DNA of 55,415 nucleotides. It comes from Mesaphorura yosii (taxonomy: Eukaryota; Arthropoda; Collembola; Poduromorpha; Tullbergiidae). How positions within the stretch are numbered: the stretch's first letter is position 1; the number at the start of each line of letters is the position of its first letter. The DNA is taken from positions 1 to 55,415 of the forward strand of contig WIXG01000447.1 of the NCBI GenBank assembly GCA_009869945.1. Reading direction: 5' to 3'. Below, piece after piece: positions 41,354 to 52,415 of the stretch. A program made the translations under genes and the position numbers. The notes below the pieces were generated by a model. That model was given only the letters and a program-made list of their open reading frames with translations, did not search any database and was not told the origin of the DNA.

Positions 41354-43010
41354 ATGGCTTCAACTTCATTCGCTGGTATGTTTTTCCTTCTTGCCTGCGT
41401 GGCGGTAGCTGCGGCCGCGGTGCCTTCATCAACTACCCCGAAAGTCGCCGGAGAGATCGAAAAGGAGCCGGCGTTCAGCACGCTCATTCAACGCATCGCT
41501 GTTGACGCGGAAAATTCAACTTTGTACCATCGCCTTTATGTTGGGATCGGTCTCGGGACTCTGCCACTTGAAAAATTTAAGGTCCTCGTCCAGCAGGACG
41601 ATATATACGTGGTTAATTACCTGCGGTTTTTTGGAGAGCTCGCGAAGCAGGAGTCGGACCCCGAACGCAAGAAATACCTGCAGAGCATCGAGGAGGAGGC
41701 GCCGTTCTGGGATGCCGTGTTTAATGAATACTACGCAGCGTACGGATTCAATCGGACGGAGTTCGTCAGCCCGTCCACTGCAGGTTACTAATTAATAATT
41801 AACTTTTCACTACTCGCAGATTTCGACTAATAAGAAGTTAATTAAGTGCGTAATTAATTAATTACCCGGTTTTCTTTCAGCCTACAACCGACTTCACAAC
41901 GAACTCGCCTCTTCCGCCCACATTTCCGAGTCCCTCGCAGCCGCTCTGCCCTGCTTCACAATCTGGCACAAAATGGGGTACATTTGGGCAGACCTCGCGA
42001 ACAAGTCCACCAACAGCGACCTGGACAATCACCCCTACAAACTCTGGATCACGAATAATGCCCCGAGCAGCTCGTCCAACTACACTGCGAAGTTCCTCGC
42101 TTTCGTCGACGGCTACTACGAACGCCTGGGCGATGGCAACGACACGGCCGCCGCCGGCGCCAAGCAGCGGATGATCGACGCGTACAGGCGAGGAGCCGAA
42201 GCGGAGCAGTACTTCGCCGACGGCGCCTTTGAAACGGCCTTTGAAGAGAAGTTTAGCTTGCAGGTCGAGTCGCTGCCGGCGACGGCGTACGCCGTGCGAA
42301 AGACGGTTTACCATCCCCTTTACGTCGAGCTGGCGAAAGACACGCTGCCCCTGGACACGTTCAGGACCCTCATTCAGCAGGACGACCTGTACATGCGGGG
42401 ATTCTACAAAGTATTCGAGCTCCTCGCCGCGAAGGAGGTCGACCCTTCACTTCAGAAACGCCTGACAAAGAAGAATTCGAGCATCGCCGACATGTTTGGA
42501 TTCTTCCAGCACTACTACGAAAAGTTTGGGTTTCATGCAACGGACGTGGCGCTCCCGACGACTGCAGCGTACATAAATTTCACGCTCGAGGCTGCGACCG
42601 ACGCGGGCCTGAATCACACTCGGACTGTCGGAGAAGGACTCGCCTCCGTCTACGCTTGCTACCTGATCTGGGACAAAATGGGCACGGCCGCCGGACAGAT
42701 TGCTGATTTCGACCGAAATCCGGGGCACCGCTTCCGACATTTTGTGGAGTACAACGACCCGGCACGAAGCGGGCACGGGCAAGCGTCAACGAGCTTCCGG
42801 AGGATGTCTGAGCTCATTGACGGTTACTACGAACGCCTGGGCAACGAAGGCGGCGTGAACGGAGCTCAGATGAAGAGGAGGATGATCGAGACGTACAAGA
42901 AGGCCGTGACGCACGAGTACGATTTTGCGACGGGGATTTTTGCTGCAGGCGGTGCCGCGGCGGCACGCGAGAGCGCGAGCGAGCGAGCGAGCGAATTTTC
43001 TGTAATTTGA
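41354..43010 (+). CDS. Secreted tandem TenA/THI-4-like protein
   Basis: Two exons, 41354-41783 and 41881-43010; 519 residues from ATG 41354. Signal peptide (FFLLACVAVAAAAV), then two copies of the all-helical TenA (thiaminase II / heme-oxygenase-like) fold. Each has GTLPLEKFKVLVQQDD / DTLPLDTFRTLIQQDD (the Asp of the pocket, about residues 80 and 310), an active-site-type Cys in LPCF / YACY (about 166 and 402) followed by I-W-x-K-M-G, and a late Glu before an aromatic (about 252 and 488). TenA enzymes hydrolyse aminopyrimidines in thiamin salvage and are normally single-domain and cytosolic in bacteria, fungi and plants. A secreted tandem in an animal suggests horizontal acquisition and internal duplication. 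The domains flank an intron at STA|AY. Activity is inferred only. Confidence 0.82.
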
Positions 43011-43063
43011 ATGCCCCATGAATATGAATTTCGATGTGAACCTTGGCTTCGGCTTGTTGACAG

Positions 43064-43081
43064 AATAAAATTTACTTTATT
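43064..43081. promoter_or_regulatory. Overlapping convergent poly(A) signals
   Basis: AATAAA on the plus strand (43064-43069) and TTTATT (minus-strand AATAAA, 43076-43081) lie 6 bp apart in the 113-bp gap between two stop codons. Confidence 0.65.
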
Positions 43082-43123
43082 TCAGGCAAATCACATCAAA
43101 TTATGAGTGAATTCCAATGCTTA

Positions 43124-45931
43124 TCAGTAAAGATCGGCGTCGGTCGACGGTCGCTCGGCAATCCTCGGCGTTTTCCGTTCACGTTCGTACGCTGACGCTC
43201 TCCGAATGATGCCATACGGGTTGGAGTTGAAGGTCTTGCGACGCGCAAAGCCGTAGCCGTATCCCCACTTTCCGTACGCGCTGTAAGGATCCGGGTTTCG
43301 AACCGGCAGCCAATTCCCTTGCCCTTGGTCCTCACCCTGCCACTGATAATCCTCCTCGCAAAGAAGCTCCGTGTAGTCTGTGTGCGCTTGGAGCACGGAG
43401 GAAATCCGGCGTTTAATCTCCGTGAACGGCGGCCTCTTCTCCGGCACGGCGTTCCAGCAGTCGCCCATCAGCTCCTGAATCTCAGCCGGCGCGTACTTTG
43501 GCATCTCGAGCCGCATTCCGCCTTCCAGCTCCTCGATGAATTCTTCGTTCCACGCGCAGGCGTGCGAGTCAAACGGCTTTTGGCCGAGTGTGTAAATCTC
43601 CCACAGCAGCACTCCAAATGTCCACACGTCCGTCTTGAGAGAAAACTGCAGATCGCGGAGGGATTCGGGCGCCATGTACTTCCAGGGCAGAGGGCATTGC
43701 GACCTGGTCTTGGTCTTGTAATCCACGGGCGAGAGCGAAATGTCCACGAGTCGGACCGAGAGCCCGAAATCAGCAATCTTCGCCACGCGATTGTCGTCTA
43801 GCAAAATATTGCGAGTCGCGAGGTCTCCGTGGATCACGTTTTTGCTCGCGATGAATTCCATGCCATTCGCGATTTGAAAAGACCACCGGACGAGGTCGAG
43901 CGTCGTCATTGCCTGGAAGCACGTGGACCGGATTGTCGTGCCACTTCTGAAAGGCGCATCAAGAGTTTCAAATTTGCCAGAACTTTGCTTTTCAGGTAAA
44001 TCCAGGAATTTTCGTGCCATCCACCAAATTTTACTTACTGAATGCTCTGCATCGAGTTCCGCCTTACAACGAGCTTCCCGTCAATCAGCAGGTCTTCGTA
44101 GAACGCCCGCCTGTCTTTGAGGTAGTTCCGGAAGTTTCCGTTCGTGCAGAGTTCCACGGCCACGAGGAGTTCGCCCTTGTCCAGATTCCGAGCGCACGCC
44201 CCAAGCAGGCTGACGATGTTGGGATGGTGGCCGATGTACGACATTATTTTGAGTTCGGTGAGGAGCGACCGAAAGTACACACCAGCATTCTCCTTCACTT
44301 TCTTCACGGCGACGGGGATCCGGCCAACGCCCAGCGCCAAATTTACGCCTGCTCCGCCAGCGCCAGTCGTCACGTACCCTTTCATTACGACACAAAAGTT
44401 GCCCCGTCCAAGGACAGTCGTCTCGTCAATTTTCAAATTCTCCCGCGGGATTTCGTAGGCGTTGTTGTAAGGGCGGGCAAAGACCGGGGCGTTCGCCAGG
44501 ATTGAGTCACGTCGGCGCCCTGACGATGACAATGATGAGCCACCAGATCGAGACGACAGTTTGGAACCCGCGCCTTCCCTGAATTCTCGGATGTCCGCTT
44601 CGGTGAGTCGATCGATGTTCCTTTTCTGTTGGATGACCCGCCTGACGAAGTAGGCGAGCGCAGCAATCAGCAGAACGATCAGTGTCCCTCCAATGGCGAT
44701 TCCCAGCCCTACTATCAGGCTGAGGCCTTCTCGTTGCCTGTCGCCGTCTCCCTCGTTCCCGTTCCCAGCCACTGCTCGACCAACGAATTCGAATACAATC
44801 TCCTTTGACGTGAAGTGCTGCCCGTCAGTGACTGTGAGCAGAATCGCGAGCGAGGACTCGTTGGCGTAGTGTTCGGCGAGGAAGTCCGCAAAGCCCGGGA
44901 CGAGTTCAAATTCAAGGGCGTACTGGGAGCCAGTCGTGTGGGCGTAGGAACTGATTTCTGACTCGGATTCGGATCCCTTTTTTCTCAGATGATATTCCAC
45001 CAGCTGCCCGCATTCAAAATCCCCGCCGCCACCACCGTCTTCGTTGCCGCCGAAGCTGCACTCAACGACCGACACTTTCCCGTTTTCTGGTAAATAATCG
45101 CCGTCCAGAATCGTGGCCACCTTCCCAACGGCCGCCAGGCTGTAATCGAAATTGTGCGGGTCGTCTTCATACTGCCTCCAGTCGATAAAGTATTTTGGGG
45201 TCGCAGACTGGTCAATCATGTTCGAAAAGTGGAATTCTGGGGCAATGTCGTTCACGTCAAGGATATCGAGAAGCATCGTCCCGTGACGGCTCGTCGCATC
45301 TTCGCAGTCGAGCTTGTAGCTGAATTCGACGATGGACGAAGTGGCAGTTCGGAGGTATTCGGACAGGTTGGCGATGAGTCGAAAGCTGAGGAGCTGAAAG
45401 CCTTTGTTGGTCTTGATAACGGTTCCATTGATTGTATTGTTGCCTGGTTCTTCTGGCTCGAGAACCGGTTCTATGAAGTTGTCGGGCGGATATGTGAGTT
45501 GGTTATCGCCTGCGAGGTAAGAAGTGCACGTGATTGTGATGTCAGCGATGTTAAATGTTCGGAAAACGCTGCAATTAAGATTAATTATTGGAGGTTAAGC
45601 GCTCTGTATAATAGTTTTGAACAATCTCCTCTTACGAAGGGATCAGCGATCCTTCGGGTAACGTTTCTTCGACTCCTTCGAGCGTGGCAAAGTATTTGTA
45701 CTCTTCGTCCACCAGTCCACAACTGGATCCTAACATACATTGTAATTTAGTCGATAATTCATAATTAGCTGCGAGCCGCCACGCCAAGACAAAAAAATTA
45801 AGGAAGGTTAAACTGACGTACTTACCAGAATTACTTTTTGGAGATGCTGAACTTGAACCTAAAGTGGAAGCCAATGAGATCAGAGCCAGAAGGAGATAGC
45901 AGAAACTATCATGACATTTGACTTCGACCAT
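43124..45931 (-). CDS. Cadherin-type receptor tyrosine kinase (Cad96Ca/Stitcher-like)
   Basis: Four exons in minus order: 45931-45826, 45729-45636, 45568-44039 and 43946-43124; 850 residues. Signal peptide (FCYLLLALISLASTLG), then an ectodomain with a cadherin calcium motif (LDILDVNDIAPEF), N-glycosylation sites and a membrane segment at about 348-372 (LSLIVGLGIAIGGTLIVLLI) with a basic stop-transfer. Kinase: Gly-loop LGRGNFCVV at about 455, Lys in VAVKK at about 487, HGDLATRN at about 614, DFG at about 637, CPLPWKYMAPESL, and a long activation segment with tyrosines. The architecture matches fly Cad96Ca, a wound-healing and growth receptor. HGD replaces HRD, so it is a non-RD-type loop. The kinase has an insertion before helix C. 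The C-terminal tail is Tyr-rich (YGKWGYGYGF), plausible docking sites. Confidence 0.85.
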
Positions 45932-47449
45932 CTTCGTTCTGGAGAGCTGATCCAGTTAACTGCGTTGAATACTTTGATTACTCGAAGACCTCGGGAGTCA
46001 GTGTCAGTTAGCATATCAACATTTGAGCGCCCTTATCAGTAAGCGAATTATATTCATTGGCCTGTTGCTGTTATTCTATTGCTGTTGGCATTTATTTAAT
46101 TGACTTATCTCAGTGTCATTTTGTCAGCACACCAGCGTAGGAGTTTCATCAGACTGACGTTTTCTCGCTAATTGACGTCCGTCCAATACGCTAAAGATAA
46201 CGAATGCCTGACGCCGTGCCGTGCGAATAAGCACACAAATTGCATTAGTACTCAGTCAAGTGCATCAATCGACATTTTCAAGGCTCCGAGCCAGGCAAAT
46301 TTTCAAGTATGCCAAGGTTTCCATGCGATAATTGAATTGAATCTTTGCTATTAGCTTTTTGGAAATTTGGGAATAAGAGAATAGAAATTCTACCAATTCA
46401 AATGCATTCAAATAAACTCGTATTGAGAAATTATTTGAAAAGAACATTCAAATTAAAAGGCCAACAAAGCTATGAGGTCTTTCCCGTATGTATTTGGTGA
46501 ATGGCTTGCCAGAATGGACTTTCTCGAATTGGTTTATTTTTGTACAAGACATGTAATTGATACATGCTCAGGTGGTCAGGTAGGGTTTCAATCGTGCTTC
46601 GACGGATCATCGTGACAAGGAACGTGTTGAGTCCGCCTGTTGTACAAAATTATCGTCACAAGGTCGAAGGGATCGTCGACTGCACACAGCACAAGATCGA
46701 GATCACTTTATTCTCTTACGCGTTGTGTCCATCTTGAGAGCATCTCCAGTAGCTTCGACATAGATTGACATGATGATGACTGTGGGACCAGAAGGAGCTT
46801 CTTTGCACTGTACTGAACTGCATACACTACTGCGATGTCATTTTAAAACTGGACTAGTGTAAGTCATTCTTGAGCAAAGACAATCATTCATAAGATGTTG
46901 ACGGTCATGGTCATCTCTATATTTATGGAGGTTGATTGATGGCATGTGGGTACTCACTCAAGGCTACCTGTACGTGTTGTCTGGACACGAGAGGGAGAGC
47001 AGTAGCAGCATTACAAAAAAATGAATCTCTTGTTTCATGGCTAGTGATCTTGACATGCATTGCGAATATGGTCATAGTAACTATGGTCTGATGAGTACTC
47101 AATGTGTACATAAAATGGCTATACTCGTAGTAGTGAATATAGTTTAATCCTCATCATGACGTTCGTGTGCCGATGCCGACACACACGACAGGATCCCAAT
47201 CGATCTGCTTTCTTTTACTTTCTCATTCTGCTCTGAATGAATGAAATACGGGCAGAAGAGACGATGAGAAAGAACTGTGTCTGACTCAAGTATAGTCATT
47301 CAGTGCTCGCCTTGCAGTTTCCAAATACTATACTCCCAGTGCAGATCAGGTAGATGCGGGAGAATAAGTCGCCCACACGCGTGAATTACACATATCAACA
47401 TTTTCCAAATAATAAAATGTTGCCATTATTACGAAGACGGACCACGAAT
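45932..47449. other. Intergenic
   Basis: No gene seen on either strand. It should contain the promoter of the receptor kinase (minus) near 45950-46100. Around 46450-47350 the sequence is less AT-rich but has no long open frame or RNA-like fold that I recognise. Confidence 0.45.
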
Positions 47450-47836
47450 ATGTCCAAGTTTTACGTCCACGCTTTTTGTTCGCCGCGCGTGCTCTCATTT
47501 CTTCTCATGGTGATCCTTGTTGGGGTTGATACAGTTGGTGGGAAGAGACTTGGAGGGCTTCGATCTCTCTTTCGACTCTCCAGAGGTGTAAGCAAGTAAG
47601 TATAACAAGGCAAGAGCAAAATCAGAGGACGGCATGCGCAAATGGGAAGAAATTAATCAGATTTCGTGTACTTTTTAAATTCTATTTCCAGTTCTGATGA
47701 AGATAATGACACCTTTTCCACATGGCTGCTCATTGCCATTTGTGGGGTCATTGGTTGTGGGTGCTGGTGCTGCCGCCTCCTCCTAGGCGATGCAGATGAT
47801 GAAGGACGGTCAAGGGCAGGTAGCGGAGTCGACTAA
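47450..47836 (+). CDS. Small Cys-rich single-pass membrane protein
   Basis: Two exons, 47450-47595 and 47692-47836; 96 residues if started at ATG 47450, which directly precedes a leader (VLSFLLMVILVGVDTVGG). In-frame ATGs at 47354 and 47417 would add 32 or 11 residues and weaken the leader. After a basic stretch and an acidic, Ser/Asp-rich segment comes a hydrophobic helix (TWLLIAICGVIGCGCWCC) carrying five cysteines at its cytoplasmic end, then an acidic tail. The pattern suggests a type I membrane protein, probably palmitoylated. No family recognised. Confidence 0.55.
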
Positions 47837-48761
47837 TGGACGAACAGCATGGACTCAATGAGTACGTTTCTCCTTCTGTAAAGATTACCCACTCCTACGG
47901 GGAAGCTTACATTATCGACGAACAAGGTGTTGTGCACGGGAAGACACCATTCAGATACTGATCTCAGTCCAAAACTCATTGTAACGGTGAAATATGATAT
48001 GATACATAGTCTGACTTGGGATATCAAAATTTATGAAAAGATTTATACATCTATATTTGGTAAAAAGAAATAAATAGAAATTCTGCGTACCATGAACGCG
48101 ACCAAATTCACAACAAAAGTGCAAAAACATTAATTTATTTGGCCTAAAGCTTCGGTCAAAGGACAAGCAGATCATTCAAATTTTCAGCCTGGATGTTGGT
48201 TCAGGAAGTGGGATGAGGTAGCCGGATTCATCTTGGCTATCAGCTCTCATCCTTCAGCCTCTGCCCTGGAACTGGAACATATTGATCATAGTTCTCAGTC
48301 GAGTGCTCGGCCTCATCTCAATTACGTACGACGGTCGCCGGAGTCACATTATCCTTCACGCAACTTGCCCTAAACTTGTTTACTGTGTCGTCATGCCTTT
48401 CTCTTTTCCCTCAACTTGTCCTCATCCTCATCATCTGCCTTTGAGTAGTTTCAGGTTTTTAAATAAATCTCAGCTCGTTCACATTTATTATATAGTTGAT
48501 GGTAGCGAGCCTTGAAAATTTAGAACTACTGTTCCAAGAAGCATCAGCTGAAAGAGTGGAGGAATGGACATCAACTGACATGCAAGGAGGACAGGAACGA
48601 ATGGTCTCGAACTCAAGAACAAGCCCCAAGACAATGACGGGTCGGGTGTACTGACTGCGGGCAGTGATCTTCCATCTAGCCAGCTCTTTTTCAGTATATC
48701 ACCGCTGCTTTTCTACCCGAGAGGTGCCCAAGGTCCAAATGCCAACAAAACTCATGTTGCC
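47837..48761. other. Intergenic
   Basis: AT-rich, no supported gene. The open frame at 48282-48515 lacks ATG-linked features. Confidence 0.45.
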
Positions 48762-48770
48762 TATATATAA
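48762..48770 (+). promoter_or_regulatory. TATA box upstream of ionotropic receptor
   Basis: TATATATAA, 260 nt before the receptor ATG. A GTAAGT donor at 48947 and a GACAG acceptor near 49018 allow a roughly 70-nt 5' UTR intron between them. Confidence 0.45.
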
Positions 48771-49029
48771 GGTACGCATATTCTATCTGTTGTGTCACAA
48801 TTTCACAACACAACAAGTATTACCGTCAAAAAATTGACGAATTCCAATGGACGTAAACCCATTAATGTCAAGTCATTATTTCAAGCACAAGTAATTGCAA
48901 AGCAATGGGCCGCCTTTTTCAGTGGCCTCTTCAGTAAATTGGATCCGTAAGTTTTCCTCATGCGGTTTGAGTTTAACAACAGTATCTAACTCGAATGTGC
49001 TCAATGAACGTAAGACAGGACAGGAAAAA

Positions 49030-50967
49030 ATGGCCAAAGCATCATCATCCGGTAAAATTCTTCTTGTGTTACTCGGTACGATAGTTTTTTATCAGTTGAC
49101 AATTGCTAACCACAGTCAATTTCCACCAGTAAACTTACCCACACACTCCCTCGACCTTGACATAATCGACTACCAGAGCGGCGGTCCTTTGGCGGTCAGA
49201 CTCGCAACAGATTCATATCTGAAAGAGCAGAGTCTACGTTTCAATCCGGTGCGGCTTACAAGAATGGTGACTCAATCTTCAGCATGGGCACAGAGTACTG
49301 CAAGGATTAAGATTGGCCGCCGACGTGGCATTTGTTCGCTGCGGGTGTTTCTGATTGCTGGCGAAAGCGTGAATGATGTATTGCACGCAGTGCAAACTCA
49401 CCGCGAGGAGATGGAAGGTTATAGGACCATCTCTTACGTTGGAATCCACGAAACTGGTCCACCGGCTGGTACTATGACCAGGTTCCGCCAGCACCTCCTG
49501 CACTCATTGCAGTTTCGTGTGGCTCATCCCAACTTGGTCCTGCTCAGCGTTGACGCGGATACGAAGCTGATTCGAGCGTGGATTCCGATGTGTTACCTCT
49601 GCGATCCGAGCGCACAACCAATTTACAACTTTCTGGTCAGGCTTCCATCAGCCGAGCAGTTGCTAATGAGTTTGGACAATTTGAATTCGTACGGGCACGG
49701 AAGGGCAGCATTTACTCCCCGAAATTTCGATTACCAGACGGAAAGTTACCGTGCCGCTGAGATTGCAATGCGAAAAACGTGGAAAGCTGGCAATACGGTT
49801 CGAGTTTTAATTGGGTTCCTCTCTGCCTCGCTAAACTTCACGTTCTCAACGAATGATACCGTTGGCGGCTACCCTAGACTTTATCTTTGCATGCTCTGCA
49901 CTACCAGTGCCGCATCTGAGGCTCTAGGAAGCTCAGTCTCAGTGGTCATAGCATTTGTGAACGGGCAAAGCTTTTTCTATTGTCAATCGAGTTGGGAACC
50001 GGAAGCGAAGTCTGGGGTGTGGTTCATTTTGCACTCGTTCAAGCTCCCCGTCTGGATCGCAATTCTGAGTGCAATAGTCCTACTCGTCCTGATTCACCGG
50101 AGCATTTGGACAGGAGTCCAAATTGTGATCTGTCAGTTGTTTTCGATTCCTTATCGGTATTCTTGCCAAACCATCTTTGGATTGAGGCAACTTCCCTGTA
50201 TTCAGACCGGCAGAGCAATCAGTTTCATGCTCATCAGTCTTGGAATCTTTGTTGGACTTCAGTTTCCGTACATGGGTTACTTCACAAGTGACGTCATCGC
50301 TCCTTTTCCTCCACACCAGATTAAGACGAACAAAGAATTGTGTATGACAGGATTTCAGATAATTTCCTGTTCATTCCCGGAAGAGCGGGCTGTGATATTA
50401 CAAACTTCACCGAGGAACTGGACCGAGTTCAGAGCCAGAGCGAACGAAGTGGTAGAACTCTTTACTCACATAAAATGGGACATTGCATGCTATCTTGAAG
50501 ATGATATTCCACCTGTGCAACAGTTTGTCGATAAAGGTGCGTACTTGACCCAAGCCAAGTTTACAAAGCGTAATCAGGCAGGATTGGCCAGAATGGATGC
50601 AAAATTATACTGCAACTCGGTTCAGGAAGAGTGGAGTTCAGCTTGGTCCGCCATGATATTCAATGGACACCTGGAGAAGGTGTTCAGAACGAAACTCATC
50701 TCGCTCCAGACTGCAGGGTTGGATGTTTTCTGGGAGAATTTGTTCTTGGAAGGTGTTCGGAGGAAGCAACACTCTAGCTTGAACCGATCAGAGGAGGCCA
50801 ACACAGGACATAAGGCACGGGTTGCATCACCAATCTTCGTGCTTGTCAAGTTATGCTTGGGTGGGGTCGCCGGAAGTTTAACGTGTTTTGCGTGTGAAAT
50901 GGTCTGGTTTAGACGCAGCATCATCATTAGCAACACCTTCAGGTTTATACACATGAGCATGAGCTGA
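49030..50967 (+). CDS. Divergent ionotropic receptor (IR) chemoreceptor
   Basis: Single coding exon, 645 residues from ATG 49030; the frame is open further 5' but without an ATG. Leader (ILLVLLGTIVFYQLTIA), a large extracellular region of about 330 residues, then the IR/iGluR-type membrane layout: TM1 (LPVWIAILSAIVLLVLIHRSIW), a pore-side segment, TM2 (ISFMLISLGIFVGLQF) followed by YMGYFTSDVIAPFPPHQIKTNKEL, typical of the S2 lobe entry in IRs, then the S2 lobe and TM3 (VKLCLGGVAGSLTCFACEMVWF). The conserved glutamate-binding Arg and Asp of iGluRs are not evident, as in divergent IRs. Lack of introns is common in such expanded receptors. Ligand unknown; presumed odour, taste or humidity sensing. 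Confidence 0.75.
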   Translation: MAKASSSGKILLVLLGTIVFYQLTIANHSQFPPVNLPTHSLDLDIIDYQSGGPLAVRLATDSYLKEQSLRFNPVRLTRMVTQSSAWAQSTARIKIGRRRGICSLRVFLIAGESVNDVLHAVQTHREEMEGYRTISYVGIHETGPPAGTMTRFRQHLLHSLQFRVAHPNLVLLSVDADTKLIRAWIPMCYLCDPSAQPIYNFLVRLPSAEQLLMSLDNLNSYGHGRAAFTPRNFDYQTESYRAAEIAMRKTWKAGNTVRVLIGFLSASLNFTFSTNDTVGGYPRLYLCMLCTTSAASEALGSSVSVVIAFVNGQSFFYCQSSWEPEAKSGVWFILHSFKLPVWIAILSAIVLLVLIHRSIWTGVQIVICQLFSIPYRYSCQTIFGLRQLPCIQTGRAISFMLISLGIFVGLQFPYMGYFTSDVIAPFPPHQIKTNKELCMTGFQIISCSFPEERAVILQTSPRNWTEFRARANEVVELFTHIKWDIACYLEDDIPPVQQFVDKGAYLTQAKFTKRNQAGLARMDAKLYCNSVQEEWSSAWSAMIFNGHLEKVFRTKLISLQTAGLDVFWENLFLEGVRRKQHSSLNRSEEANTGHKARVASPIFVLVKLCLGGVAGSLTCFACEMVWFRRSIIISNTFRFIHMSMS

Positions 50968-52415
50968 GCACTGGTTTTGAAACCGGTGGCTGAATATAAA
51001 GCCACTGGTTCTGGATCACCTAACTTCTGCAGGTACCTTTGGAAGGATTGCCGATGGAGAAGTACTCAGTCCTGAGGAACGTAAATGCGTGGACGACGAT
51101 GCGTACACTTTAAACGTTGTGATTGCATAATACAGGATTGTTGTGTCTGTAAATGAGGTTGCGGGACATGACCCCGGATAATTAGACGTGTATTTCACGA
51201 GAAATGCGAAAGAGCAGGCATGGATCTCGTTCTAAGAATTATATATATATATATTTATAACTGTATCATACAATTATAGAATAATTTACCGCACATGGAT
51301 AAATTATTCTTGGACTAAACTCGTGTGGGCGGCTGCAAAGAGAAGAATGTTTGCTTAAAGAAACGAAATGGCCATTCTCACAGCTTTGGTCAGGCTCACA
51401 GGGTCATGGCTCTGGATAACTGACTTTGAGAGAATCTGATTACAATTTATTATCGCCGTAATGTGCATGTTGGGCTCGTGCTCGTGCAGTGTAACGCAGG
51501 ACAATGTATTGTACAGAGTAACAACACAGAGCTCGGACGCGACACTGAGTATAAGATTGGCTGAGTCTTGAGGTTGACATATCACGCTTCGCAACGTCTC
51601 AATTTTCCTGGTCAAATCTTTTACCACGATGATTACTCCGGCGATGACGAAGGCGAAGACGTGATTGATTCATTCACTGAACTTTCTTGTCTGAAGGCGG
51701 ACGCGGCGCCCATTCCGGCCGACACGCATTTATTTACTCTGCGGAGGCAGATGCAGAAATCATCGGACGATAAGATGCACATGATCCTGCAGAAATTTGT
51801 CTACTCTTGCGATAGTGATTGAAATTTTTCCCGCTCCGAGTTCGCACCCAATCCAAATAATTTCCTGCATGCCGAGGACAAAAATTAGTTTCCATTCAAT
51901 ACAGCTAGGCATGTGAAGGTTGAAAGGATGGATTTGACGGGTCAACGACCACCTAGAGGCAGAACTGAAGAGAAAAACCTGTTTGAGGCTAAGCCATTTA
52001 AAATCTTATCATACTAACTACTTTTTCAATAAATTAATTATAATGCAACATTAAATAGGCAATTAGAAACATCTGGTGTTATTTTCTAAGCCAAGCCAAA
52101 TTGGATCCACATTTTCAATCCTGGTGTCCAGGACTGAACCCTACATTTCTTTGCTTTGTAAATATTTGAGATTATGAAATGGAATTTGCGTTTCTGCTTT
52201 GAGCCGAGACGGTAAAGCGTAAAGTGAACATTCAGCACTTAAAATTACATCACACGTGTCTTTGCTTTGTATACGTGTTAGGAGTGCCTGTCAGTAACAC
52301 ATTAAGTAGAAACAAAAACGCAATTGGCAACAAAACCCTGTGACAATCGAGGGAAGCGTCATTGGAGGGCAATTGTTGTTGGGAGCGGAGCTCGGGAAGC
52401 AACACATGGCAAGAA
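50968..52415. other. Intergenic
   Basis: Contains a (TA)n run at about 51240-51256. A minus-strand open frame reaching 51355-51627 with a hydrophobic upstream stretch has no ATG in good context and no family; not called. Confidence 0.45.

Noticed and set aside
51240..51256. (TA)n run as a promoter
   Set aside because: Simple repeat; no gene starts at a suitable distance.
51355..51945. Minus-strand frames between the IR and TTLL genes
   Set aside because: No ATG in context, an intervening stop and no recognisable family.
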